Notes: generated from the letters alone by a model not told the origin. DNA of 15,927 nt from an uncultured Oscillospiraceae bacterium (GCA_910578505.1 CAJTPV010000050.1:1-15927); one strand, 5' to 3'. Numbered from the stretch's first letter, positions 1 to 6,903 are shown. Translations and numbers: made by a program.

Positions 1-1614
1 CCGGTGGGCAATCATAATAACGGTCCTGCCCTGAGAAAGCCGTTCAAAGGCCCGCTGGACCAGAGCCTCGTTCTCCGGGTCCGCAAAGGCTGTCGCTTCG
101 TCCAAAATCAGGATGGGCGCATTTTTCAGCATGACACGGGCGATGGCGATGCGCTGCTGTTCGCCCCCGGAGAGATACACGCCTTTTGTGCCGATCACCG
201 TGTCGATGCCCTGGGGCAGCTTCTGGATGATGTCATCGCATTGGGCCTCATGGAGTACCCGCTCCACCTCCTGCCGGGAGGCATTGGGCTTGGCAAGCCG
301 CACATTTTCCAGAATGGAGGCTTTCAGCAGGCGGCTGTCCTGGAATACATAGGCCACAGTGTCCATCAGTGTCTCCTTGGGTATATCCTTTACGTTGATG
401 CCGCCGATCTGGATGGAACCGCCAGCCACATCCCAAAACCGGGAGATCAAGCCGGCCACAGTGGTCTTGCCGCCCCCGGAGGGGCCTACCAGAGCCACAG
501 TCTCGCCTGCGCCCACCCGAATGGTCACATCACGGAGCGCGTCCGTTGTTCCGCCTGTGTAGCGGAAGGTCACATTTTCCAAGACAACGTCGTTGTCCGT
601 GGGGACCTTGCCGCTGCGGGGTTCGGGCAGAGGCTCCACATCCAGAATGGAGTGGATACGGCTCATGGCGTCCGCAACAATCATGCCGTTTTCGCTCATA
701 AACATCACCTTCGTCATGGCCGTGGCAATGAGGGGCGTGAAGATCACATAGAAGATGAAGTTCAGCAGCACCGGCTGGGCCACCGGCCCACCGCCCGCCA
801 GAATCAGCGCCAGTACAATCAGGAACGCGAAGGCGCTGTTGACCAGGACCGTATAGGACAGCATGGACGGGCGGCACTTCTTGCAGTAGGACATGACAAA
901 CTCGTAATAGCTGTCGATGGTCCCCTTAAATCGCTTGAAGGAGTGGACGGTCTGCCCGAAGGTTTTCACAACCGGAACGCCCCGCACATACTCCACCGCC
1001 TCGTTGTTCATATCCGCCAGGGCGTTTTGGTAGAGCTTCATGTCCTCCGCCATGGAAGGTCCGGCCATTTTGAACATAGCCGCAAAGCCCAGGATTACCG
1101 GCAGGAGGCTGACAAGGCCAAACCGCCAGTCAAACAGAAACAGCATGACGATCATGCACACCGGCGTGGTGACCGCCGCCGACATATCGGGAAGCTGGTG
1201 GGCCAGATAGGTTTCGGTGGCCGCGCTGCTGTCGCTGACGATGCGGCGAATTTTTCCGCTGCCTGTCTCCCCGATGAAACCCAAGGGCAGCTCGGCAATA
1301 TGGGCCATCAGCGCCTTGCGGATATTTCCGGCGATACGGAAGGCCGACAGGTGGGAACTCATCAGAGCGCAGACATAAATCACGATGGACAGCACCGCAA
1401 ATCCCACCGCCATCCAACCGTTGCGGACGATGTGCGTGGCCTGTGCGTAGTTGGGGGCCACCGCAATGACCTCCTGGATGATTCGGAACAGGAAAACGAA
1501 GGGGAAAAGTGCCAGGATCGCACTGATGGCGGACAGCAGCAGGGATAAGTAGGTCAGATACCTGTGTCCCCCGGCATAGCCCATCAGCTCCTGGAGATTG
1601 CTGTTTTTCTTCAA
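1..1614 (-). CDS. ABC half-transporter, fused permease and ATPase (exporter fold), partial at left edge
   Basis: Half-transporter with an N-terminal membrane domain and a C-terminal nucleotide-binding domain. Its 538 visible residues run open to the window edge. Hydrophobic segments lie near residues 20-45, 66-86, 148-180 and 255-300. The ATPase half has Walker A GPSGGGKTT (377-385), signature LSGGEQQ (481-487), Walker B ILILDEA (501-507) and H-loop His537. About 40-60 C-terminal residues should lie outside. The start is TTG at 1612-1614, with AAGGAGG seven bases upstream. Known: such half-transporters usually work as pairs, and some (YbtPQ, IrtAB) import ferric siderophores despite the exporter fold. 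Inferred: the GTTAG-N6-CTAAC box and the tetR gene upstream suggest an iron-linked role, import or export. The partner is probably just outside the window. Multidrug export is the alternative. Confidence 0.9.
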   Translation of the reverse strand, partial: MKKNSNLQELMGYAGGHRYLTYLSLLLSAISAILALFPFVFLFRIIQEVIAVAPNYAQATHIVRNGWMAVGFAVLSIVIYVCALMSSHLSAFRIAGNIRKALMAHIAELPLGFIGETGSGKIRRIVSDSSAATETYLAHQLPDMSAAVTTPVCMIVMLFLFDWRFGLVSLLPVILGFAAMFKMAGPSMAEDMKLYQNALADMNNEAVEYVRGVPVVKTFGQTVHSFKRFKGTIDSYYEFVMSYCKKCRPSMLSYTVLVNSAFAFLIVLALILAGGGPVAQPVLLNFIFYVIFTPLIATAMTKVMFMSENGMIVADAMSRIHSILDVEPLPEPRSGKVPTDNDVVLENVTFRYTGGTTDALRDVTIRVGAGETVALVGPSGGGKTTVAGLISRFWDVAGGSIQIGGINVKDIPKETLMDTVAYVFQDSRLLKASILENVRLAKPNASRQEVERVLHEAQCDDIIQKLPQGIDTVIGTKGVYLSGGEQQRIAIARVMLKNAPILILDEATAFADPENEALVQRAFERLSQGRTVIMIAHR

Positions 1615-1670
1615 GTGGATACCTCCTTGTGACAAATGATCTATGATACAGAAAGCGCCGCGGACACTTT

Positions 1671-1698
1671 CTCATATCCATCCCCGCAAGTTAGTTAA
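1671..1698 (-). promoter_or_regulatory. Weak candidate promoter for the ABC half-transporter
   Basis: On the minus strand TTAACT (1693-1698) is followed after 16 bases by TATGAG (1671-1676). The -35 element lies inside the iron-type operator, so a bound repressor would block it. Both hexamers are imperfect and the call rests partly on that placement. Confidence 0.35.
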
Positions 1699-1705
1699 AG
1701 CTAAC
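1690..1705. promoter_or_regulatory. Iron-type operator GTTAG-N6-CTAAC, copy 1
   Basis: GTTAGTTAAAGCTAAC is a perfect inverted repeat of two 5-bp arms 6 bp apart. The dyad extends as AAGTTAG...CTAACTT. It lies between the tetR stop and the start of the ABC half-transporter. It is one of seven copies, all next to iron-type genes. I infer binding by a DtxR-family repressor. Confidence 0.75.
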
Positions 1706-1722
1706 TTATGGGCCGAATGAAA

Positions 1723-1737
1723 GGGGTCTCAGACCCC
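1723..1737 (-). terminator. Short hairpin over the tetR stop codon, possible weak terminator
   Basis: GGGGTC-TCA-GACCCC forms a 6-bp stem whose loop is the tetR stop codon. On the minus strand it is followed by CTTTCATTC rather than a clear U-run. It may attenuate read-through into the ABC gene, which appears to have its own control site. Confidence 0.35.
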
Positions 1738-2343
1738 CATCATACTGTGCCAGCCAGCAAGGAAAAAATCCTGGAGCTGTTTGACATAGTGCTTTGCCCG
1801 GTCATAGGGCATATCGTGGACCACGACCTCGAATATCCCGTGGAACATCCCGCTGGCAATGATGTGGCAGAGCTGATCGTCCAGCTCTGGGATGTCCCGG
1901 CCCTGTCTGCGCAGGACTTCCATGAAACGCTGGGTGGCTTCCACTTCGATCTCTACCATGCTGTGGATAAAGTTTTCGTATCCAGTGCCCTGGGCCTTGC
2001 AGATCAACAATCTGAACGGGTCAAGATGCTGGTACACATAGCCCAGCATTTCCTTTACGCAATCACTGGATTCTACCCCTACATGGCTGGGCTGTTCCGC
2101 CTCCGGCAGTTCGGAGAACGCCGTCTGTGCCCGCATGAACATTCCCATGACCGCCGCCGCATGAGGTTCTACCAAGGCGGTGAACAGGGCCTCCTTGCTG
2201 GAGTAGTATCCGTAAAAGGCTCCGGTCGTCACTCCGGCATTCTTGACGATTTGTCGCAGGGAGGCGTCCGCAAAGCCCTTTTCCAGAAATTCCTCCATTG
2301 CCGCCTGATGGATACGGGTTAAAGTTTCACTCTGTCCTTCCAT
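1729..2343 (-). CDS. TetR-family transcriptional regulator
   Basis: Cytoplasmic one-component repressor of 204 residues, a normal TetR length. The N-terminal helix-turn-helix spans about residues 25-52 and includes the typical VTTGAFYGYYSSKEALF stretch. The rest should form the helical ligand-binding and dimer domain, whose ligand cannot be read from sequence. ATG at 2341-2343 is preceded by GCGAGG. The gene has its own TTGACA-N17-TATTCT promoter, and a perfect palindrome lies over the expected start of transcription, so autorepression is likely. It sits between a ZIP transporter and an ABC half-transporter and may control either or both. No copy of its palindrome was found in front of the ABC gene, so that link is inferred from position only. 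Confidence 0.92.
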   Translation of the reverse strand: MEGQSETLTRIHQAAMEEFLEKGFADASLRQIVKNAGVTTGAFYGYYSSKEALFTALVEPHAAAVMGMFMRAQTAFSELPEAEQPSHVGVESSDCVKEMLGYVYQHLDPFRLLICKAQGTGYENFIHSMVEIEVEATQRFMEVLRRQGRDIPELDDQLCHIIASGMFHGIFEVVVHDMPYDRAKHYVKQLQDFFLAGWHSMMGV

Positions 2344-2356
2344 GGTATACCTCGCT

Positions 2357-2371
2357 TATAACGGCGTTATA
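2357..2371. promoter_or_regulatory. Candidate TetR operator, 15-bp palindrome
   Basis: TATAACG-G-CGTTATA is a perfect 7-bp inverted repeat around one central base. A third GTTATA half-site lies at 2379-2384, touching the -10 element. Placement over the predicted transcription start of tetR is classic for autorepression. Confidence 0.6.
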
Positions 2372-2383
2372 TATCACTGTTAT

Positions 2384-2412
2384 AGAATAGCAGACAGAAG
2401 AAAATTTGTCAA
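2384..2412 (-). promoter_or_regulatory. Promoter of the tetR gene
   Basis: TTGACA (2407-2412, minus strand) is followed after 17 bases by TATTCT (2384-2389). The -35 begins just after the ZIP stop codon, so tetR can be transcribed independently of the genes upstream. Confidence 0.7.
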
Positions 2413-2419
2413 GCCCCTT

Positions 2420-3202
2420 TTATCCCAACGCCACATCCAGCGCCAGCATGATGGTAAATCCCGCCGCGAAGAACATCGTTCCCAGGTTGGAATGTTCCCC
2501 GGCGGATGCCTCCGGGATCAGTTGCTCCACTACTACATAGATCATCGCTCCCGCAGCAAAACCGAGCAGATAAGGCAAGGCGGGCAGGATCAATCCTGCC
2601 GCCAGCATGGTCAGGACCACCGCCAAAGGCTCCACGATGCCGGAGAGAACGCCGTATAGGAAAGCGCGGCCTTTTCCCACTCCCTCTGCCTGGAGGGGCA
2701 TGGAGATGATCGCCCCCTCCGGGAAATTCTGAATGGCGATGCCGATGGACAGAGCCATCGTTGCAGTGGCGGTGATGGTATCGTTCCCGGCCATCCAACC
2801 CGCCAGCACCACGCCCACCGCCATCCCCTCCGGGATGTTGTGGAGGGTGACGGCCAGTACCAGCATGGTGGTCCGTTTTAAGCGGGTGTGGGGACCTTCC
2901 GGCTGACTGCTGTTCTGGTGCAGGTGGGGGATTGTCCTGTCCAGTACCAGCAGGAACAGGATACCCAGCCAGAACCCCGCAACTGCCGGAAAAAAGGCCC
3001 ATTGGCCCATATCCTCCGCCTGTTCCATGGCGGGAACCAACAGGCTCCAGATTGATGCCGCCACCATGACACCCGCCGCAAAGCCGGTCAAGGCCCGCTG
3101 AACCAGCAGATTCATTCCTCTTTTTAAGAAGAACACGCATCCTGCTCCCAATGAAGTTCCCAGGAAGGGAAGGAGCAGTTCAAGGATCACATTCTTTGTC
3201 AT
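2420..3202 (-). CDS. ZIP-family divalent metal transporter
   Basis: Integral membrane carrier of 260 residues that should bring divalent metal (Zn, Fe or Mn) into the cytoplasm. The two ZIP metal-site motifs are intact: HNIPEG at 121-126 and QNFPEG at 158-163, plus EQLIPE at 226-231. About eight hydrophobic segments fit the GufA/ZupT branch. The loop before HNIPEG has a short His-containing stretch (His93, His95, His105). I start at ATG 3200-3202, with GGAGGCGAG upstream; an in-frame GTG nine codons earlier would put that ribosome site inside the gene. It follows the degenerate dtxR-like gene in the feo block. The 112-bp gap before it holds inverted repeats rather than the iron box, so its metal and control may differ from feo. 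Confidence 0.92.
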   Translation of the reverse strand: MTKNVILELLLPFLGTSLGAGCVFFLKRGMNLLVQRALTGFAAGVMVAASIWSLLVPAMEQAEDMGQWAFFPAVAGFWLGILFLLVLDRTIPHLHQNSSQPEGPHTRLKRTTMLVLAVTLHNIPEGMAVGVVLAGWMAGNDTITATATMALSIGIAIQNFPEGAIISMPLQAEGVGKGRAFLYGVLSGIVEPLAVVLTMLAAGLILPALPYLLGFAAGAMIYVVVEQLIPEASAGEHSNLGTMFFAAGFTIMLALDVALG

Positions 3203-3267
3203 TTCTGAACACTCGCCTCCAAATAGCACAGCGGCGCAAGGCTTCCGCCAAGCGGGGCTGTTTGTGT

Positions 3268-3305
3268 GATTTGAAAATTATGCTCTGAAATGAACCGTTC
3301 AAATC
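3268..3305 (-). promoter_or_regulatory. Inverted repeats around a weak promoter before the ZIP gene
   Basis: GATTTGAA (3268-3275) and TTCAAATC (3298-3305) are perfect 8-bp arms. Inside them, next to the right arm, is an 11-bp palindrome TGAACCGTTCA (3291-3301). On the minus strand TTGAAC (3297-3302), 16 bases, then TAATTT (3275-3280) could be a weak promoter enclosed by the arms. Confidence 0.4.
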
Positions 3306-3314
3306 CTTCCGCTG

Positions 3315-3680
3315 TTACATTCTGCCCGCCAGCCGCCTCCGGCAATGCTCCGGCAGATTCACCACCATCGTGCGCACAAAGTCCTGCGCTTCTTCCTCGG
3401 TCAAATCAAATCCCATAGCTGGAAGCCGCTCATGGATCAATTCAACACACTGGAGCATATCCTTCGCCAGCAAATAGCCAGTATCTGTCAAATAAATTTT
3501 TCCATACCGCTCCCGCACCAGGAGATTCATATCCATCAGTGTCGCCATCATTTTCGTGACAGAGGCTTTGGAGCAGTTCAAAGCCTTTGCGATAGCTTGT
3601 GTCCCCACATCTGGAGTGCTTTTGCCCAATTCGTAGATCGCCAGCAGATAGCGAAGATGGGCTTCCCGTAGTTCTGCCAT
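3315..3680 (-). CDS. DtxR-like winged-helix protein with no canonical metal ligands
   Basis: 121 residues. The N-terminal winged helix (about 8-65, with the recognition helix in the NCSKASVTKMMATLM stretch) and the following helices align with the other two DtxR-type proteins here. Every position that binds metal in them is replaced: Asp9 by Arg10, Glu12 by Leu13, His78 by Val79, Cys100 by Val102, Glu103 by Met105 and His104 by Val106. It is therefore probably not an ordinary metal-activated repressor. It could be constitutive, sense something else or act through heterodimers. I start at ATG 3678-3680, with GGGAGGA eight bases upstream; the upstream ATG at 3731 has its ribosome site only one base away. 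It lies in the feo block behind a strong hairpin. Confidence 0.82.
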   Translation of the reverse strand: MAELREAHLRYLLAIYELGKSTPDVGTQAIAKALNCSKASVTKMMATLMDMNLLVRERYGKIYLTDTGYLLAKDMLQCVELIHERLPAMGFDLTEEEAQDFVRTMVVNLPEHCRRRLAGRM

Positions 3681-3705
3681 AGAATTGTTCCTCCCTAACG
3701 AGAGA

Positions 3706-3735
3706 AGGCATGAGCAGATTCCGCTGCCCATGCCT
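3706..3735 (-). other. Intercistronic hairpin before the degenerate dtxR gene
   Basis: On the minus-strand transcript AGGCATGGGCAG pairs with CTGCTCATGCCT across a 6-base loop: 12 pairs, one of them G-U. No U-run follows, so it is more likely an RNA processing, stability or translation-control element than a terminator. It ends about ten bases before the ribosome site of the next gene. Confidence 0.55.
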
Positions 3736-3764
3736 CCTCACCATGTCTTGTAAAATTTGAAGTT

Positions 3765-3905
3765 TTAGTGACAGCCGCGACAATTCCCGCAGTCACCGTT
3801 GCATCCTCCACTGGACTTGCGGGACTTCCGTAGGGACCGGACAGCCAGAACCACAACGGCAATCAGTACGGCGATCACAATGATATTTCCCAAGATAGCG
3901 GGCAT
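3765..3905 (-). CDS. FeoB-associated Cys-rich membrane peptide
   Basis: 46-residue protein read directly from sequence. One transmembrane helix (about residues 4-22, ILGNIIVIAVLIAVVVL), then a basic stretch (RSLRKSRK), then a Cys-rich tail with Cys35, 39, 42 and 45 and a final His46. This matches the small FeoB-associated Cys-rich proteins found after feoB in Firmicutes and Bacteroidetes. They are thought to play a FeoC-like accessory role, and the Cys/His tail could bind iron or an Fe-S cluster (inference). ATG 3903-3905 has AGGAG nine bases upstream. It starts 25 bp after the feoB stop, so it is cotranscribed. Confidence 0.88.
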   Translation of the reverse strand: MPAILGNIIVIAVLIAVVVLAVRSLRKSRKSSGGCNGDCGNCRGCH

Positions 3906-3930
3906 GACCAGTTGCTCCTTTCCCTGTTGG

Positions 3931-6318
3931 TTATCTTACGGCAGCGGCCACAGAGCTTAACTGATGGGAGCGGTCCTCACCCTGATAGCCCTTGCGAACC
4001 AGCAGATAGATGATCGCAGCCAGAGCGGCCAGAGCAACCACTGTCCACACACCAAAGGTCACAGTTCCGGTGAGCAGGCCACCCAACTGGTAGACGATCA
4101 GAGAAGCTACATAGGCGAAACCGCACATATAGCCGATAGCGGCCCAGGTCCACTTGGCGTTGTTCATCTCCCGCTTGATGGCACCCATAGCGGCGAAGCA
4201 GGGGGCGCACAGCAGGTTGAACACCATAAAGGAGTAGGCGGAGGCGGCGGTAAAGGCCATGGCAATGTTGGCGATCAGGTCACCGGGGTAGAACACCTGC
4301 ATGGTGCTGACCACTTCCTCCTTGGCGATCAGGCCGGTAATGGTCGCCACAGCGGCCTGCCAGTTCCCGAAGCCAAGAGGAATGAAGATTACTGCGATCA
4401 CGCTGCCCACCGCAGCCAGCAGGGAGGCGTCGCTGTCCTCCACCCAGCCAAAGCCGCCGTCCGCAAAGCCGAAATTGCTGAGGAACCAGAGGATAATGGT
4501 GGACAGGAGAATGATGGTTCCGGCCCGCTTGATGAAGGACCAGCCCCGCTCCCACATGGAGCGTAGGACGTTACTGGCAGAGGGGGCGTGGTAGGCGGGC
4601 AGCTCCATGACGAAGGGGGCGGGTTCCCCGGCGAACGCCTTGAACTTTTTCAGCATGATACCGGAGATCACCACAGCGGCCACGCCGATGAAGTAGGCGG
4701 AGGTAGCAACCAGAGCGGAGCCGCCGAACAACGCCCCGGCAAACAGGGCAATGATGGGCATTTTGGCCCCGCAGGGGATGAAGCCGGTGGTCATGATGGT
4801 CATTTTCCGGTCCCGGTCCTGCTCAATGGTCCGGGAGGCCATGATGCCGGGGACGCCGCAGCCGGTGGCCACCAGCATGGGGATGAAGCTCTTGCCGGAC
4901 AGGCCGAAGCGGCGGAAAATGCGGTCCATGATGAAAGCCACACGGGCCATATAGCCCACGTCCTCCAGGATGGCCAGCAGCAGGAACAGCACCAGCATCT
5001 GGGGCACGAAGCCCAGGACAGCGCCCACGCCGCCCACAATGCCGTCCAGGATCAGGGACGCCAGCACACCGCTGACCCCCATGGTGTCCAGCAGGCCCTC
5101 CACCAATACCGGCAGGCCGGGGACCCAAGTCCCATAGCTGGCGGGGTCAGGTTCCTCCACGGCAAGGGCCTCGGCATAACTCTCCGCTGTGACCTCCAAG
5201 GTGATCGTCTCACCGGCCTCGTCATCGTACAGATAGGCTTCCGTCTCTCCGGCCTCGTAGGCGGCGATGATGGCGTCCGCCTCCTCAAACGCGCCCGCGG
5301 CCTCGTCATAGCCGTCCACGTCGGAGCCGGAGAAGGGCAGGAACCAGCCGTCCCCAAACAGGCCGTCGTTGGCCCAATCGGTAGCGGCGGTGCCGATGGA
5401 GATGCCCCAGCCGCCCATGGCCAGAGCGTACACCAGGAACATCACCGCCACAAAGATGGGCAGGGCCAGGATACGGTTGGTGACGATCTGGTCGATTTTG
5501 TCAGAGACGGACAAACTGCCCTTGGCCGCCTTTTTCTTCACCGCCTTGGTGACCACAGAGTTGATGTAAGAATACCGCTGATTGGTGATAATAGACTCTG
5601 CGTCGTCGTCCAATTCCTTTTCACAGTCGGCTATGTGCTCCTCCAGATGGGCTTTCAGGTCGGCGGAGAGGTTCAGCTCCTCCAGGACCTTCTCGTCCCG
5701 CTCAAAAATCTTGATGGCGTACCAGCGGAGATAGCCCTCCGATACCTTGCCCTGGATGGATTCCTCGATGTGGGCCAGGGCGTGTTCCACGCTGCCGGTG
5801 AACACATGGGGCAGTTCCCCGGCCTGTTTCCTCTGGGCCAGAGCCACGGCCTTTTCCGCCGCCGCCATGCCGCCCTCGCCCTTGAGGGCGCTCATCTCCA
5901 CCACCTCACAGCCCAGGGCCTCGCCCAGCTTATGGAGGTTGATGGTATCGCCGTTTTTCCGTACCAAGTCGATCATGTTCACGGCCACTACCACGGGCAG
6001 GCCCAGCTCGATGAGCTGGGTGGTGAGGTAGAGGTTCCGCTCGATGTTGGTGCCGTCCACGATGTTGAGGATGGCGTCCGGCTTCTCCTTGACCAGATAC
6101 GACCGGCTCACCACTTCCTCCAGCGTATAGGGGGACAGGGAGTAGATGCCGGGCAGGTCCTGGATGACCACGTCCCTGTGTCCCTTCAGCCGGCCCTCCT
6201 TCTTCTCCACCGTCACGCCGGGCCAGTTGCCCACGTACTGGCTGGAGCCGGTAAGGGCGTTGAATAACGTCGTCTTGCCGCAGTTGGGATTCCCCGCCAA
6301 GGCAATCTTCATGTCCAT
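3931..6318 (-). CDS. feoB: Ferrous iron transporter FeoB
   Basis: GTP-dependent Fe(II) importer of the inner membrane, 795 residues. The N-terminal G domain has G1 GNPNCGKTT (9-17), the NWPGVTVE switch region (31-38), G3 DLPG (54-57), G4 NMID (114-117) and G5 SALKG (143-147). A helical linker follows to about 270, then the membrane part with both Gate regions, including ATGCGVPG (484-491) and the FIPCGAKMP motif (513-521). ATG 6316-6318 has AGAGGAGAG upstream. Odd: between the first and second membrane segments (about 325-400) lies an extra acidic stretch. Residues 332-391 contain about 20 Asp/Glu and no Lys or Arg. It follows two feoA genes, and an iron-type operator sits just upstream. Confidence 0.98.
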   Translation of the reverse strand: MDMKIALAGNPNCGKTTLFNALTGSSQYVGNWPGVTVEKKEGRLKGHRDVVIQDLPGIYSLSPYTLEEVVSRSYLVKEKPDAILNIVDGTNIERNLYLTTQLIELGLPVVVAVNMIDLVRKNGDTINLHKLGEALGCEVVEMSALKGEGGMAAAEKAVALAQRKQAGELPHVFTGSVEHALAHIEESIQGKVSEGYLRWYAIKIFERDEKVLEELNLSADLKAHLEEHIADCEKELDDDAESIITNQRYSYINSVVTKAVKKKAAKGSLSVSDKIDQIVTNRILALPIFVAVMFLVYALAMGGWGISIGTAATDWANDGLFGDGWFLPFSGSDVDGYDEAAGAFEEADAIIAAYEAGETEAYLYDDEAGETITLEVTAESYAEALAVEEPDPASYGTWVPGLPVLVEGLLDTMGVSGVLASLILDGIVGGVGAVLGFVPQMLVLFLLLAILEDVGYMARVAFIMDRIFRRFGLSGKSFIPMLVATGCGVPGIMASRTIEQDRDRKMTIMTTGFIPCGAKMPIIALFAGALFGGSALVATSAYFIGVAAVVISGIMLKKFKAFAGEPAPFVMELPAYHAPSASNVLRSMWERGWSFIKRAGTIILLSTIILWFLSNFGFADGGFGWVEDSDASLLAAVGSVIAVIFIPLGFGNWQAAVATITGLIAKEEVVSTMQVFYPGDLIANIAMAFTAASAYSFMVFNLLCAPCFAAMGAIKREMNNAKWTWAAIGYMCGFAYVASLIVYQLGGLLTGTVTFGVWTVVALAALAAIIYLLVRKGYQGEDRSHQLSSVAAAVR

Positions 6319-6339
6319 ATGGATTCTCTCCTCTCAAAT

Positions 6340-6355
6340 GTTAGATTTGGCTAAC
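6340..6355. promoter_or_regulatory. Iron-type operator GTTAG-N6-CTAAC, copy 2
   Basis: GTTAGATTTGGCTAAC lies in the 51-bp gap between feoA and feoB, with the near arm 21 bp from the feoB start codon. Being inside the operon, it could block read-through or serve a secondary promoter. A weak TTGGCC-N16-TAACAT match overlaps it on the minus strand, but would leave almost no leader before the feoB ribosome site. Confidence 0.75.
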
Positions 6356-6369
6356 TTTCGGCCAAAAAT

Positions 6370-6591
6370 TTAGTTTACCTCGATCATCTCCGCGTCGCCC
6401 TTGCGGACGGACAGCTCGTAGCCCCGGACGTTCAGCTCCATCGGGTCGCCCAGAGGGGCCACCTTGCGCACGAAAATCTCCACGCCCTTGGTAATGCCCA
6501 TGTCCATGATCCGGCGCTTTACCGGGCCTTCCCCGTGGAGCTTTGCCACGGTTACCGTTTCGCCCACTTTTACGTCTTTCAGCGTTCTCAT
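6370..6591 (-). CDS. feoA: FeoA-like SH3-domain protein (second feoA)
   Basis: 73-residue cytoplasmic protein spanning one FeoA domain: the opening LKDVKVGETVTVAKL strand region, then the RRIMDMGITKGVEIFV helix-turn-strand, then a final strand pair ending in EMIEV. FeoA proteins have an SH3-like fold and assist FeoB, probably by contacting its cytoplasmic side. ATG 6589-6591 has GAGGAG nine bases upstream. It lies 25 bp after the first feoA and 51 bp before feoB. It is the more canonical of the two, with the MDMGITKG turn and the basic KRR stretch before it. Confidence 0.93.
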   Translation of the reverse strand: MRTLKDVKVGETVTVAKLHGEGPVKRRIMDMGITKGVEIFVRKVAPLGDPMELNVRGYELSVRKGDAEMIEVN

Positions 6592-6616
6592 TTCTGCACT
6601 CCTCCTCCATATTGTC

Positions 6617-6829
6617 TTAAACCATAATACGGTTCGCCATAGATTTGTCCAGCGCGATGCGGCTGTCCCTCACCTGTACGATCAGGTTGCCCGCGATCTC
6701 GCTGACAACCGTCACATCGCTGTCCACTACGAAGCCCAGCTCCGCCAGGTGTGACCGCACCTCATCCTTCCCGGAGATTCTGCGGACTGTGACAGTTTCT
6801 CCCGCCTTTGCCATTGTCAGCGGCATCAT
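6617..6829 (-). CDS. feoA: FeoA-like SH3-domain protein (first feoA)
   Basis: 70-residue FeoA-domain protein and first gene of the feo operon. The usual elements are visible: an AGETVTVRRISG opening, a helix with SHLAELGFVVDSDVTVV, and the closing SRIALDKSMANRIMV strand region. It is clearly diverged from the next feoA. Clostridia often carry two feoA genes before feoB, and the pair may form a complex (inference). ATG 6827-6829 has CAGGAGG upstream. Its promoter, with one perfect iron box and one wider-spaced pair of half-sites, is the main control point of the operon. Confidence 0.92.
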   Translation of the reverse strand: MMPLTMAKAGETVTVRRISGKDEVRSHLAELGFVVDSDVTVVSEIAGNLIVQVRDSRIALDKSMANRIMV

Positions 6830-6855
6830 TTTTTCGCCTCCTGCACGTATATGAT

Positions 6856-6871
6856 GTTAGTAGCTTCTAAC
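6856..6871. promoter_or_regulatory. Iron-type operator GTTAG-N6-CTAAC, copy 3
   Basis: GTTAGTAGCTTCTAAC lies about 10-25 bp downstream of the expected transcription start of the feo operon and upstream of the first feoA ribosome site. Confidence 0.75.
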
Positions 6872-6883
6872 CTCGAAACCGGC

Positions 6884-6903
6884 GTTAGTTTACCATGCCT
6901 AAC
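6884..6903. promoter_or_regulatory. Wider-spaced pair of iron-box half-sites
   Basis: GTTAG (6884-6888) and CTAAC (6899-6903) face each other with 10 bp between them instead of 6. They cover the -10 element and part of the spacer of the feoA promoter. This may be a second binding mode or two independent half-sites. Confidence 0.45.

Noticed and set aside
4..1548. Long open frame on the plus strand opposite the ABC half-transporter
   Set aside because: Its product is His/Gln/Gly-rich without domains, while the minus strand encodes an intact ABC protein with all motifs. It is an antisense shadow of a GC-rich gene.
1708..2322. 204-codon plus-strand frame opposite tetR
   Set aside because: The minus-strand frame has a TetR helix-turn-helix, promoter and ribosome site; the plus-strand product has no recognisable domain.
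3681..3731. Longer dtxR3 start at the upstream ATG
   Set aside because: The ribosome site there is one base from the ATG, and the extra residues have no match to DtxR N termini; the downstream ATG is well spaced.
4588..6267. 559-codon open frame opposite feoB
   Set aside because: Antisense shadow: biased His/Gly/Gln composition and no family resemblance, against an unmistakable FeoB.
6338..6365. Internal feoB promoter TTGGCC-N16-TAACAT
   Set aside because: It would start transcription almost inside the feoB ribosome site, leaving too little leader.
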